A stretch of DNA of 64,000 nucleotides from Symbiodinium kawagutii (GCA_009767595.1 VSDK01001298.1:1-64000); one strand, 5' to 3'; positions 1-10,195 are shown, counted from the first letter of the stretch. A program made the numbers and translations. The notes: generated from the sequence alone by a model not told the origin.

Positions 1-9
1 ACGTTTTAG

Positions 10-1218
10 GGAGGCGCAGTGGGGGTAGTGATTTTTTTTGATGACTTTGGTGCCATCGAACCGGCAGAATCGGCCCATTCATCCTTTGATGGATCTCATC
101 GACTGTGGAAAACTGTCGGCTTCAAGTTCAAGCCCAGCAAAGAGCAACCTCCTGCCAAAGAACATCGCATTCAGGGGCTATTGATGAAAGCCCACCAAGA
201 TGGCTTCACCTTGGCACCAGACAAAGATCGCCTGGAACGGATGCTCATACGACTGAAAGAGGTGCTCATGCAGGGCACCCTGACCAGTGACGAGGCCACA
301 AGGTTGGCCGGGAAGCTGCAGTTTCTCACAGAAACACTCGCTGGTCAGTCGATGCAAGCCTGCCTGGTTGCCATGTACCAGCATGGCATGAAATCCAACC
401 AGAGTGACCAGATCACCACAGCCTTGCGAGACAGCATGAACGTGATGATCTTCATCCTGACTAACATGAAACCCAAGGTGTACAAGTTCACCCAAGCTCG
501 ACCTGCAGTGATGTATGCTGATGCCTACCTGCTCGCGGGCGACCAGAAAGTGTCCATCAGTCAAGCACTGGACCATGACTGGGACGCGACTATCACCAAC
601 CTGCTGGAAAATGGTTGGGGTTGGGTACTGAGATTGCCCACCGGAGAGACATTCTACTCCTATGGTCGCATCCCGCCAGGCCTGGCAGGTCAATTCACAA
701 CCAGAAGAGCATTCATCTACAGCTTGGAAGTCGTGGCGCAGATGCTACCACTGATTGCGTGCCACCAGTGGTTGCCCACGAGTTTGTGGTGCTGGTGCGA
801 CAACGAAGCCAGCAAGATGGCGCTACGAAAGGGCTACGGCAAGGACACCAAGGTGAACAACTTGTTGTCCATGTTCTGGGGATTCGTCACTTTGACGAAC
901 CTGGAGCCACACTGGCGCCGGGTCACTAGCGCCGCCAACATCGCTGACCCCATCTCCAGGCACCAGATTGAGATAGCGCAGACACTCGGTTGGGCCTACA
1001 TCGAGTGCGACTGGGATGCGGTCTACAAAGTCTTGCTCACAGGGTGCAAGTCGATGACTCACGCCCTCGCCAACTCACACTCCTTGCTGCACTTCCATGG
1101 ACGACCAGCGGGAGATCATGGTGCCAGTCCGAGTCGCGCTCACATGGGTGACAGACCGAAGCTGCGACAAGTGGCACCAGAAAAGCCAAAAGAGAAGCGC
1201 TGCAGCAGTGAAGCGTAG
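10..1218 (+). pseudogene. Truncated reverse transcriptase/RNase H of a DIRS/Ngaro-like retroelement
   Basis: The frame is open from position 10 and ends with TAG at 1216. It starts inside the RT catalytic motif (V-I-F-F-D-D-F near the N terminus); the fingers are missing, and a stop at 7-9 shows that the truncation lies within the window. Further on are R-L-A-G-K-L-Q-F-L, an RNase H-like Y-A-D-A, C-D-N-E-A-S, and N-I-A-D-P-I-S-R near residue 310, in the order expected for RT-RNase H of tyrosine-recombinase-type retroelements. No integrase or recombinase follows. The family call is by motif order; an LTR (Gypsy-like) origin is the alternative. Confidence 0.75.
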
Positions 1219-1451
1219 TGCAGCCGGAATGTTGTGTAGCACACGAAGTGTGCATAGTAACATGAGAGGCAATCGAGCTGGAACGCAGTGTAAGGCTCGA
1301 GTTGCCAGAAGTTTTTCCTTTTCCCACACCTACCCACCCTGTTGCCAATCGCATCAGCGGTCTGGGTGACAGACCGAAGCTGCGACAAGTGGCACCAGAA
1401 AAGCCAAAAGAGAAGCGCTGCAGCAGTGAAGCGTAGTGCAGCCGGAATGTT
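1146..1451. repeat. Pair of identical 88-bp direct repeats
   Basis: 1146-1233 and 1364-1451 are identical by eye, 130 bp apart. The first copy encodes the last residues and stop of the RT/RNase H frame; the second follows as non-coding DNA. A 6-bp hairpin (GCACAC/GTGTGC) lies at 1238-1252. Split direct repeats at the 3' end would fit a Ngaro/DIRS-like terminus. Confidence 0.8.
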
Positions 1452-1534
1452 CATGCAAAACAATTGATCCAATAGTATAGGTGTTTGATGGTGTTTAGTT
1501 GTTGGAAAAGCATCTTTAAGCCTTTAAGCACCAG

Positions 1535-1634
1535 ACTTGGAAGGGGACTGTGCATGATTGGACCAGTGACAGCCTTGACAACAGCCCTGCCCAGGCAGCC
1601 AGTGAGGCAGCTGCAGAACCAACCCCGAGTGAAG
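1535..1634 (+). CDS. Predicted internal exon, Ala/Glu/Ser-rich
   Basis: Acceptor CCAG before 1535, donor GTGCCG at 1635 (alternative GTAATC slightly later). The frame encodes T-W-K-G-T-V-H-D-W followed by a low-complexity acidic stretch with A-A-S-E-A-A-A-E-P-T-P-S-E. It ends in phase 1, which fits the exon at 2396 in one of its two open frames. Function unknown. Confidence 0.45.
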
Positions 1635-1694
1635 GTGCCGAGTAATCTAAAGTTTTTCCTTCACTCTGAACCAACTCATCTATGGATGTGTATA

Positions 1695-2432
1695 CATGCA
1701 GGCATCAAACGGGTCCCACATGATCCTACAAAGTCCTATACACATATATACATGTGCGAAATGTACATACAATGAACAGAGAGCCCCCAAACTTGACATT
1801 TTGGACTTGTGGTATTATTCTTGGGCGAATTCAAATTGTTCATTTGTTGTTGGAAATGCGACATTCTCAACACTCCACAGGTGCAGGAAATGAGTTGGGT
1901 CCAATAGTCTTGTTGTCCATTGTTACTGTATCTTCAAGTACCCCCCCCCCAAGGGGAAGCCGATTGATGCCGGTATGCCATGGCTGGTGTCTCCACAAAA
2001 AGTCTGATCTCTTTTGGTTTCTGTAGGAAAGGCTCCAGCCGTGCCCTCAGTGATGGGGGTTTTCATGCAGGCATCAAACGGGTCCCACATGATCCTACAA
2101 AGTCCTATACACATATATACATGTGCGAAATGTACATACAATGAACAGAGAGCCCCCAAACTTGACATTTTGGACTTGTGGTATTATTCTTGGGCGAATT
2201 CAAATTGTTCATTTGTTGTTGGAAATGCGACATTCTCAACACTCCACAGGTGCAGGAAATGAGTTGGGTCCAATAGTCTTGTTGTCCATTGTTACTGTAT
2301 CTTCAAGTACCCCCCCCCCAAGGGGAAGCCGATTGATGCCGGTATGCCATGGCTGGTGTCTCCACAAAAAGTCTGATCTCTTTTGGTTTCTGTAGGAAAG
2401 GCTCCAGCCGTGCCCTCAGTGATGGGGATTTG
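1695..2432. repeat. 369-bp tandem duplication, two near-identical copies
   Basis: 1695-2063 and 2064-2432 match essentially base for base, including a run of ten C in each copy. The junction is at CATGCAGGCATC. Each copy ends with a polypyrimidine tract, CTGTAG and GAAAGGCTCC, so the acceptor and the first 32 nt of the following exon are duplicated (2027-2058 and 2396-2427). The near identity implies a recent event. Confidence 0.9.
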
Positions 2433-2566
2433 CTTGTTGATTATTGCAAGCTGGATCACTGCATGGAAATTCAGGCATTGGAATATAGCATTTGCCTACA
2501 TGGAATTATTCACAAATGGATTAGCGCCAGGTTGCAAACCAAGGCATTGTTTCGCACAGTTGCATG
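2396..2566 (+). CDS. Predicted exon, possible membrane segment
   Basis: Acceptor TTTCTGTAG before 2396, donor GTAGTT at 2567. Two frames stay open. One gives K-A-P-A-V-P-S-V-M-G followed by a hydrophobic run (I-C-L-L-I-I-A-S-W), and its phase fits the exon ending at 1634. The other gives D-G-D-L-L-V-D-Y-C-K-L-D-H-C and, with a donor at ACA-GTTGCA, fits the exon at 2633. RNA would be needed to choose. Confidence 0.4.
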
Positions 2567-2632
2567 GTAGTTGTTTTAAAGACTTTGTTCTATTTGATGA
2601 TCATTGCAATTTGTATTTCAGTATTTCTGCAG

Positions 2633-2689
2633 TTTGTGACACTGCTAGAATTCTGTGAAGAATCCGAGCCTCCACCAGCGTTTGTTTCC
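2633..2689 (+). CDS. Predicted short exon
   Basis: Strong borders: TATTTCTGCAG before 2633 and GTGAGT at 2690. It has nineteen codons in phase 0/0, encoding F-V-T-L-L-E-F-C-E-E-S-E-P-P-P-A-F-V-S. From here to 2973 I see only intron-like or spacer sequence with TGATG-rich stretches. Confidence 0.5.
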
Positions 2690-2973
2690 GTGAGTTTTTA
2701 ATCAAAGAGGACCTGCTGCAATCTGCAGCAAGTCACATGGCAGTTGCGGAAGCGCACCAGTGTTGCTGAAAGAATGGATGCATTGCTGGGTTGCGCTAGG
2801 GTCATGCTGCATTGTAGACAACTTCAACAATGTTGGTCAATGGTTGATGATGCTTCATGATCCTTGATGGGTGATGGCAAGGAATGGTTAGTGATGCTTA
2901 ACGGTTGTAAGTTGAGCTGAACAATTCTGGGCAGCAAGGGATTTTGCAAAACCTGATCTGCTTTGTTGCTGCC

Positions 2974-3022
2974 ATGGGCGGGCTGAAGCTATTCTGGCTG
3001 ATCTCGTCCCATGCTCTTGCGC
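2974..3022 (+). CDS. Candidate start exon with signal peptide
   Basis: ATG in the context GCCATGGGC starts M-G-G-L-K-L-F-W-L-I-S-S-H-A-L-A-Q, which has a basic residue, a hydrophobic core and small residues before a possible cleavage site. It is followed by CAG and GCGGGG, a possible GC donor. It lies directly upstream of the first Cys-motif exon, which suggests a secreted product. The exon end is uncertain. Confidence 0.3.
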
Positions 3023-3295
3023 AGGCGGGGTGCAATGGCCAATCATGAAATGAGGTCAGTTAGTTGGTGTCAGTTGACTTGAGTGATTAGATCCAACAGA
3101 CCTTGTAGCTTTTTGATCCCGTGGATGGGATATGGATGGGAATACCATCAACCAGGTTACTTTCAGATACTTTCAGTGTATTGTGCTTTCTGAAAGTAAC
3201 ATAAAGGAACTATTTTATGTTTTTTATTTCGTTGTCGGTTTCTGCGGTTTTGTGAATCATCGGACCTGAACGGATCGATTTCATTCGATTTCCAG

Positions 3296-3369
3296 GATCC
3301 AACCTGTTGGGATGCACAATTCACCGAAGAACTCTGCTGTGACAAGACCTATGGCCCGAGAGGAGCCCG
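3296..3369 (+). CDS. Cys-motif exon, copy 1
   Basis: Acceptor GATTTCCAG before 3296, donor GTAGCG at 3370. It encodes D-P-T-C-W-D-A-Q-F-T-E-E-L-C-C-D, then K-T-Y-G-P-R-G. The spacing C-W-x3-F-T-x-E-x-C-C matches copies 2 to 5 downstream. I recall this motif from dinoflagellate predicted secreted or Golgi proteins, but that is memory only. The Cys residues suggest a small disulfide-bonded unit. Confidence 0.6.
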
Positions 3370-3744
3370 GTAGCGGCTTAGGGAACCAAGTCCCTGGAGC
3401 TTGGAGCTATAGAAATGGTGACCCGTTTCCAGCTTCATGGCTTAGCATCTTCACATCATGTCATCATCATGCTACATGTTGATTAATTGATTTTTATAAG
3501 GTTTCGTATGTCTTTACTTCGTAATCAAGACTTTCCTACATGTTTGATGTTTTTGCTTTGATGGTACCGAACTTGCGGATAGAATCGATTGGGTCTGTTT
3601 GGTTGCTAAGCTTTGCTCTGAGTGTTGCGGTTGAAGCTGGTCGCCTTCATTTTGGAGAAAAAAAACACTATGAAACATTATTTTTATAGACATATCATAT
3701 GTTCATATAGTTTCCTTACACCATGCCATGATGACCCATGGCAG

Positions 3745-3852
3745 TATGACGGTTCTGATGAGTGTCTGGGGCTGGCTGCAGGCAACCCACAGTGCTGGGA
3801 CCAAGTCCACACCTTTGAGCGCTGCTGTGGAGAGGAGAGCCCTGCCGTCTCG
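3745..3852 (+). CDS. Cys-motif exon, copy 2
   Basis: Acceptor GGCAG before 3745, donor GTGCTG at 3853. It has thirty-six codons in phase 0/0. After Y-D-G-S-D-E-C-L-G-L it carries G-N-P-Q-C-W-D-Q-V-H-T-F-E-R-C-C-G. The central F of the motif is replaced by H. The open frame continues to a stop after 3860, so this could also be a terminal exon. Confidence 0.6.
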
Positions 3853-3869
3853 GTGCTGCCATGACACAC

Positions 3870-4370
3870 GACCCTTCACCAGGTCATCCAGCTGATCAAC
3901 CGTATCCAACCGTTGATTAATCATTAAGCCTCAAACTCGCCTCATGACCTATCCTCAATTCAAAGCATTTCATAACTATTAACATCTATCAATAATCAAT
4001 ATTCATCAACCATTAAGCATAGCATTGCATAGCCAACACCCTATCACGCAACGCCGCCTGCTCAAGCTGGGGAGCGTACTGGCTGAGCTGAGTTGGTGGC
4101 CACATCATGGAGGTCATCATTCATCATTGCTACATGGATGACCAAATGTGAAAAAACCCAGTGGTTGTCCCATCAGCGCCATGTTTGATTTGTGGGGAAT
4201 CGTGACAACGGGGAATGTAAATCTTTGGCATATGCACAGGTGGTGGTGACTAGGGCTCACCACTGGTTCTGCAGTAAACACTTGGCTTACTAGGAACTGT
4301 TGGAGAAATTCAGCGCCACTAGTGAGAGAAAGCACCAACCTCAATACATGCAGTCGCTTTCTATTTTTTC
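3870..4370. other. Intron-like AT-rich stretch
   Basis: No supported exon. It contains CATTAACATCTATCAATAATC-type AT-rich sequence and short TCATCATT runs. It lies between two Cys-motif exons and is probably intron. Confidence 0.4.
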
Positions 4371-4412
4371 AACATGGAGGAAGCCATAAGTCCGATGGGT
4401 TTGGGGACGCAG

Positions 4413-4484
4413 GACTGCAGAGAGTCGGAGAAGTTCGTCTCAGAAAAGTGCTGTGATTTGGTCAAGGGCGATCGTGGAGACGAG
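4413..4484 (+). CDS. Cys-motif exon, copy 3 (24 codons)
   Basis: Acceptor GACGCAG before 4413, donor GTGCGA at 4485. It is exactly 72 nt in phase 0/0, the same as copy 5. It encodes D-C-R-E-S-E-K-F-V-S-E-K-C-C-D-L-V-K-G-D-R-G-D-E with the Trp replaced by Arg. A (GAT)n tract begins 30 bp later. Confidence 0.6.
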
Positions 4485-4518
4485 GTGCGACAACGTCTAC
4501 AAAACCCTAATGGCCACA

Positions 4519-4582
4519 ATGATGATGATGGTGGTGATGATGATGATGATGACGATGGTGATGATGAGGATGATGAGGATGT
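4519..4582. repeat. Imperfect (GAT)n microsatellite
   Basis: GATGATGATGGTGGTGAT-type repeat. It would read as poly-Asp in one frame, but I treat it as intronic because a plausible donor precedes it at 4485. Confidence 0.8.
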
Positions 4583-4728
4583 TAGTGGCAATGTGAACTA
4601 TTGTAGAGTACTGTTACGACCAATTCCCACCCTTTGCCCGGAAACTTACAAGTGCACAATCGCTTGTCATACTGGACCCTCAGATTCCTGCGCAGGCCCG
4701 CTGTTTTTTGCTTCTCAACCAAAAAACT

Positions 4729-4820
4729 GTAAACCCGAAACCTCAAACCCTAAAACCCTAAACCCTAAAACCCTAAAAACCCAAACCCTAAACCCTAAAA
4801 CCATAAACTGTAAACCATAA
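4729..4820. repeat. Interstitial telomere-like array (CCCTAAA orientation)
   Basis: Runs of AAACCCTAAAACCCTAAACCC with drifting units (CCATAAA, CTGTAAA). Units resemble the TTTAGGG telomere repeat but are interrupted, so this is an internal relic rather than a chromosome end. Confidence 0.8.
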
Positions 4821-4908
4821 AGTCCTAAAGCACAAATCGCTGCGTATAGCCAACGTTTTCGTAATTTCTCCAAGTTGCTGAGTGTTATACTGTGGTACAA
4901 TGTTCAAG

Positions 4909-4935
4909 TTTCCGGGCGAAGGGTGGGAATTGCGC
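4909..4935 (+). CDS. Short exon ending in G-x-G-W-x-L motif, copy A
   Basis: Acceptor TTCAAG before 4909, donor GTACTG at 4936. It encodes F-P-G-E-G-W-E-L-R. A related exon lies at 8521-8551. Differences at matched codons are mostly synonymous (GGC/GGT, GGG/GGA), which supports this frame. Confidence 0.35.
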
Positions 4936-5001
4936 GTACTGTTACTACTGCAATTCTTACAACGGTATCAGAGCTATAGAGCTGAATTAAATCGAATCAA
5001 T

Positions 5002-5106
5002 ATGGTCGTCCAAGGGGCCTCCGTGGAAAACTGCACCTGGTTACAACGTGATCCTTGGAGCAAACTTCTGTTGGTTGGTCATGGCCATATTGATTGGCGC
5101 CTTCAG
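5002..5106 (+). CDS. Predicted exon ending D-W-R-L-Q
   Basis: Thirty-five codons from an ATG at 5002 to donor GTTGCC at 5107: M-V-V-Q-G-A-S-V-E-N-C-T-W-L-Q-R-D-P-W and so on. The ATG may be an internal Met, because no clear acceptor was fixed. It ends, like three other exons nearby, in W-x-L-x before GT. Confidence 0.4.
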
Positions 5107-5169
5107 GTTGCCAAACCAAACCATGTGTTGAAAGGGAATCACCGGTCTTGGGATATTTGATTTATGAAA

Positions 5170-6330
5170 ATTGATGGGCAAGCCTTATTGCACACTATGG
5201 TAGAGCATGACAATCAATCTCCCGATGATAGGGAATCCTTACGGGGCGCACCATACTACCCAATAATCCAACAGCTTGGACCTACATTGTTGTATGAATA
5301 TGATATAGATCATTTGGTCAGAATTGATTCTAAACGCCAGCAACAGCAATCCATGTTGGTTGAAAACGGCTGATAATGGTTTGTGGTTCGCCAGCGATCA
5401 CCATTAACTACCTGATTCACTAGTTGGTGTACCATGCAGCACACTTGATCAGCGAATGCTTGGGGGCTGGTGGTTCGGAATCCTGCCACCGTGCCAATGC
5501 GGAGGCTTGTTGGTCTGGCGCCTCTTGGCTTGGCATTGACGTGTTTCAAAAGAATGAAGAGCTGTTTCGCTGTCTTTTTGAATCAGCACCAACAGTAAAC
5601 ATGAGGCAACAGTTGTGGTCAACCAAAAATATCCAATCACCTGAATGGTTTGGCGATAGTAACAAACAAACATGGTTAAGCAACCGTAAGCAACAATGAT
5701 ACACAATGGTTTAGCAACAGCAACCAACAATCATAGTTTGGCAACTACGACCGGCAACAATGGCCAGCCAACAACAAAGAAGAATCGTAGCAGTGTGAGG
5801 GTCATGGTTATCAATTATCAACAATAGCACCACAGGTTTGATGCCAGAAAGTCCAGCACTTTCTAGTCGCTCAAGGGTTTGTATTGATCTTTTGGAATCG
5901 ATTTTGCCAAAAGGCCATCAATGCCATTGTTTCGAACGGCAGAGATGCAGACAAAACACGAACATCGGTGCGAATAGATGTAAATAGCAGGGTGCACGAG
6001 GCTGAAAATGTGGTAGGTGGCAGTGAGTAGCCGTTGGATACCCCAAAATCATCCAAAATCAATGATTTCGAAGCCTTGGAATCGGATCTTTTTTTTGGGT
6101 AATTTTATTCAGGGACAGGCATCGAGCAACTGGAAGATGCAAAAAGATCAAAAAAGTATGATGGGAGGGCCACTATGAAAGGGTTTACATTTCTGGGCAA
6201 TTCATTCAGGAGGTTATGGTGGCCTGTTTTTTTTTTCAAAATGTTGTCCCTCTCTCCTTGGGCATGTCAACAATGACGTGCGCCTTGGGTTTACCCCACC
6301 AGGGTGACCCTTCAGCTGCTGCGTCAGAAT
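5170..6330. other. Long stretch with no firm exon
   Basis: CAACAA/AACCAACAA-type low-complexity sequence at 5580-5770 and a short T run at 6088. No exon with convincing splice sites was found. It probably contains introns of the surrounding gene. Confidence 0.35.
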
Positions 6331-6340
6331 CGGTTTCTAG

Positions 6341-6512
6341 GCTCAGACCTTCGAACATTGCTGCAGCAACCGAACTGCTGTGGGTGGAGATCAACCCTTG
6401 GAGCAGCTGCCTGTCTTTGGCACCTGGGACGAAAGGGACAACTGCTGTGTCATGTTGGAGCTTCAACGTGGATTCGTTGAGTTTGTACAGTCAGGTGGAC
6501 AGTGGATTTTCT
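6341..6512 (+). CDS. Cys-motif exon, copy 4 (C-terminal half of motif)
   Basis: Acceptor GGTTTCTAG before 6341 and a strong donor GTACGT at 6513. It begins A-Q-T-F-E-H-C-C-S-N-R-T, the T-F-E-x-C-C end of the motif; the C-W part would lie in a preceding exon. It continues with E-Q-L-P-V-F-G-T-W-D-E-R-D-N-C-C. It has 57 codons plus one base. Confidence 0.55.
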
Positions 6513-7252
6513 GTACGTCTTTGAGTTTGGACACGGCACAGTTTAGCTTTTATGTGGGGACTGCATGAGAAATTTGTGGAGATGAAGTTTGGAATGGGGA
6601 TGCTCCGAACCACCAAACGCCAAGACATTCCACACTTCTTGGTACGGAATTCTCAAATGCCCAGAGTGCGTCAATTGACAGTATCTTTCTACATCAGGGT
6701 GGCCTTCTTCTGGTCATGCTAGACTGTGCTGACCAAGTCTGTGTCCATCAGGGTCAGAATCACTCAGAATGCAACATGTCACATGGAGTGCCCGAATGCA
6801 TGCCAAAATAGATACCAGAAGAATGTGTAGAATGCATGTTGGAATAGATACCGCATGGTACTGTATGTCAAGTCATGGCACTATTTGGGTGAGAACACGT
6901 GTCACATGACAGTTCACCATACATAGAATACATCTTAAACAAATTGCCAGAAGCAATGTCAGAACAGCCGACAGGTAGTTAGTCAGCAATGGAGATGTGA
7001 TGTTAGAAAGCATTCTCAAAGAGCGGCATTGTGTTGGCTGAAAAGATGATACAGGGTCCTGTGAGGATCTATTGGGTAGAACCCTCACAAGGCGGGCGGG
7101 CGATTTTGTCCATAACCGCGAGATGGTGCCGTGCCGGTTCCGACTGTGTCAGTTCCATCTTGCGCGGAAGCGTTCTTGTGTTTGTTTCTTCATTATCATG
7201 ATGCCTCTTGACATTCCGGTTTCTTCCTCATGTTTGTTTTCCTAGGTCCTAG

Positions 7253-7270
7253 CTCTCTCTCTCTCTCTCT
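7253..7270. repeat. (CT)9 microsatellite
   Basis: Perfect CT run followed by more pyrimidine-rich DNA to about 7370, probably intronic. Confidence 0.85.
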
Positions 7271-7515
7271 GACAGGATTCTGTCTCTTTCTTTGCCTTAT
7301 CATTCTTCTCTCTCTACCCCCTCCTGTGTTTCTTTCTCCTCGCCCGGTTGCCCGTTTGCTTGTCTCTGGCTCTCGGTCAGTCCCTCAGTCTGCTTTTGGA
7401 ACTTGAAAGCCAATTGTCTCGGGCTTCGCATGCTTCGAATTGCTTCTACACTTCCTTCGACTCAAATTAGCTTCCAAATGATGTTAAATTACATTCTAAA
7501 TTACATTCTAAATGT

Positions 7516-7562
7516 CATTTCGCATTGCTTCGCATGGCTTCGCATGGCTTCGCAGGGCTTGT
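7516..7562. repeat. Tandem 10-bp repeat (CTTCGCATGG)
   Basis: About four units of GCTTCGCATG with single-base changes, preceded by looser GCTTCG copies from 7425. Confidence 0.7.
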
Positions 7563-7565
7563 CGA

Positions 7566-7800
7566 AGAAACGAAGCCCGAAGCGTTGAATGCTGCCGAGA
7601 GCGCCGAGGTGCCGGATGCTGGAGTCCGGAGCGCTCAGTCACCCAGCAGTGGTGCTGTGGTTCCACGCCCAAGGAGCACAACCGTTCCGTTGATGTTGGG
7701 AGTGGTGGATGCAGCTTTGGCTTTGGGGCATCATCACTGCAGTTGTTCTGCTTTCTTGAGCAGTGATTGGTTAGTTGCAGTCGCGGCTTCTATGCTGCCT
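7566..7800 (+). CDS. Possible coding segment, unknown
   Basis: One frame reads E-E-T-K-P-E-A-L-N-A-A-E-S-A-E-V-P-D-A-G, then a Ser/Pro stretch and a hydrophobic run. A second open frame here contains two Cys-Cys pairs. Neither has clear splice sites. Confidence 0.25.
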
Positions 7801-8126
7801 GCACACCAACAACTAGGATCACCTAGATATGGTTCAAAGACAAGATATTCAGGAACCGTAAAACCATGTAAAACCAGGGATTGGTTTGATAGATTCATTC
7901 AATGTCAGTGTTTGGCCATATTGACGAGAGGAATTGATCAGATTTTCAATCGAACCCTTCGATGATGATCATGACGAACCCTGATTGTATGTATCTAAAA
8001 GTAGACTGTCGCAGACAATTCTGGATGATCCTTTCCCACTATGTTGATACTATGTTGTATATTTGACCATGATTATCGGATAGAACAGTAGCAACAGCGC
8101 TGCTCGGCCACCCGTTCGCTGTGCAG

Positions 8127-8198
8127 GAGGAGTGCTGGACTGGAGACTTTACATACGACAGATGCTGCCTTGGCCTTTCTCCTATACAAAGGCTTGGG
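8127..8198 (+). CDS. Cys-motif exon, copy 5 (24 codons)
   Basis: Acceptor GTGCAG before 8127, donor GTGCTG at 8199. It is 72 nt in phase 0/0, identical in size and phase to copy 3. It encodes E-E-C-W-T-G-D-F-T-Y-D-R-C-C-L-G, the cleanest form of the motif. Other frames at this place are shadows. Confidence 0.65.
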
Positions 8199-8281
8199 GT
8201 GCTGCAGTGCAGGATGCTGAATTGATCAAAGACCCGCTTGTTGCCGTCATGATTGTGATTGTTAGTATTCTTTCAACACTG

Positions 8282-8322
8282 TTTTGTTCTTGTTCTTGTA
8301 CATGTTGTTCTTGCTCTTGTTG
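8282..8322. repeat. TGTTCT-rich low-complexity tract
   Basis: Repeated TTGTTC/TTGCTC units, intron-like. Confidence 0.6.
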
Positions 8323-8520
8323 ATTTGTGCACAGGATTGATTGCTGAACTACAGTGTTTCAAAGAACTCGCAATACTCAATTTTTGGGTTTGAATCAGTA
8401 TCACCGCCATTTCACCGCACCAGGATCAATTAGAGGACGTCACCCAGATAGGACGACCAAACAAATGATGCGCACCTCAAAATTCAGCAGCACTTCTTTG
8501 TTGGCCTTTGTCACTGACAG

Positions 8521-8551
8521 CAAATGTTCGGGTCAGGGATGGAAATTGTAT
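8521..8551 (+). CDS. Short exon ending in G-x-G-W-x-L motif, copy B
   Basis: Acceptor GACAG before 8521, donor GTACTT at 8552. It encodes C-S-G-Q-G-W-K-L-Y, parallel to 4909-4935 and with the same GTACT donor start. It follows a Cys-motif exon, as copy A does, which suggests that a multi-exon module was duplicated. Confidence 0.35.
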
Positions 8552-9013
8552 GTACTTTTGCGAAACCTTCAGCGGATGATATCAGTGCAATCACCGTTGT
8601 TTGATTGTTTTGGATGGAATTGTACTCAATGATTCATGGGGCAGTAGCTGCTACTACTCATACCTCTCCGTTCAAGACCGCCTGGGTACCCATACAGCCT
8701 CCCTGGCAATGGTCTTTTGCTGGGACTATCTTCACCCACGTGGGAGTCCTAAGATCAACCTGTCGTGGTCGGCAAAGGTTGGCTGGTTTTATCGCAACGC
8801 CTGATGCAAAGTTCAGGGCACTGTAACAGTACCACAATCCACGCAACGGGATGTTCTACGCGAAGGTTAAGTGGCCGGCCAGTCGGATCGCACACTGTGG
8901 AGTTACAGGTATTGTTCGAATCCTCCCGCTGGGTTTTGACATGTCTCATGTCTGAACATGCCCCACAACATCTGCTCTGACTTCATTATACGATTGGAAA
9001 ACCACCCAACCAG

Positions 9014-9199
9014 TGACCTGTGAGCGCCACCTTTGCCTCTGGACGCGCGCCAGGTACTTCATGGATCTTCCCAAGGAGCATGACTTGGTGCATTGCTTGC
9101 GCGAAGGCTTAGAAGGCCCATCGAAAGTCATGGCAAACATCAGCTATGAAGACTGCAAGCGCCGCAAGGGCAAGCACCTTGGTTTTTGTCACAACAGGG
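9014..9199 (+). CDS. Predicted exon, unknown product
   Basis: Acceptor CAACCAG before 9014, donor GTGAGC at 9200. The frame reads T-C-E-R-H-L-C-L-W-T-R-A-R-Y-F-M-D-L-P-K, then E-H-D-L-V-H-C-L-R-E-G-L. GC donors at 9155 and 9170 are alternatives. No domain recognised. Confidence 0.4.
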
Positions 9200-9303
9200 G
9201 TGAGCATGGGTCCAGCTACAACCAACTTGTGTTGTGTGGAACTCTGCAAAACAAATCAGTGCAATATCGATGGTCAAGCCACCAAAGATCAGCCCAATTT
9301 TAG

Positions 9304-9432
9304 TTGCGGCCTCTCCAAGTTGAAGCCAGCTTTGAAACGATTCGGCAATTGGTCAGTGCAATTCTCATGTGGATGCATGATGATGCATTCCCACCACATT
9401 TCCAACCAGTGAAACCTATGAATTATGATGAA
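9304..9432 (+). CDS. Predicted exon, unknown product
   Basis: Acceptor AATTTTAG before 9304 and a strong donor GTATGT at 9433. It has forty-three codons in phase 0/0, starting L-R-P-L-Q-V-E-A-S-F-E-T-I-R-Q-L and ending K-P-M-N-Y-D-E. Amphipathic helix-like, no family recognised. Confidence 0.5.
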
Positions 9433-9885
9433 GTATGTATCATTTTCAGTAGAGTACATCATTTATGGACAATCCATGAACATGTTTTTGTAAATTTGGT
9501 CATGGTTATTTCAACTGGGTCCAGCCATTAATGGCCTCATTTCTGTAAGAAGGTTGAAAATCCGTGAAGAGCTAGTGAATTGGATGGTCTAAATGAGGTA
9601 TATTGATGAGTGATATGTAATGATACAAAGTCCAACTCAAAAACAGGTAAAGGGGGGCAAAGTGCACCATATGGGCACGAATTCGCATAATAGAGCGCTT
9701 TCCACAAAGATCTCCCGAGTCCTATAGGAGAGTGCCACAAGGTACTTGCTCGTCTCAGTGGTGGTGTATCGCCATGCAGAAGATGAGTCTTGGAATATTT
9801 TGGAGTTGGAGCTGAGCCAGGGCCCCTGCTAAGAAGGGGAGCATGGTCCAAAACATTTCAGTCCCTGTTACTGAATATATTCTCA

Positions 9886-9887
<2 letters not shown>

Positions 9888-9939
<52 letters not shown>
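9888..9939. repeat. (TCA)17 microsatellite
   Basis: Perfect trinucleotide run; the poly-Ser and poly-Asp frames across it are artefacts. Confidence 0.95.
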
Positions 9940-10195
9940 GGGAACCTGTCAATTGCCCAAGCAATATAACAGGATATCGCAGGATCATGCCAACATGTCT
10001 TGACACTCCTTTTGTTGAAACCGTTCTCAGGCAGTCTCGATATATGTTGGCTAAAACCTCTCTAAGGAAGGGTTTTGTCATCCAAAGAAGTGGTAGCTAA
10101 AAGGTACCTGTTGAATGATTTCTTCAAGTAAACTAGTTTATGAAGCCAAATGCTGCATACAAATGCCTTCAACTAAACCAGCACGGAAATTTCAG

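Noticed and set aside
178..693. 171-codon minus-strand frame
   Set aside because: Antisense shadow of the RT/RNase H frame, which has recognised motifs.
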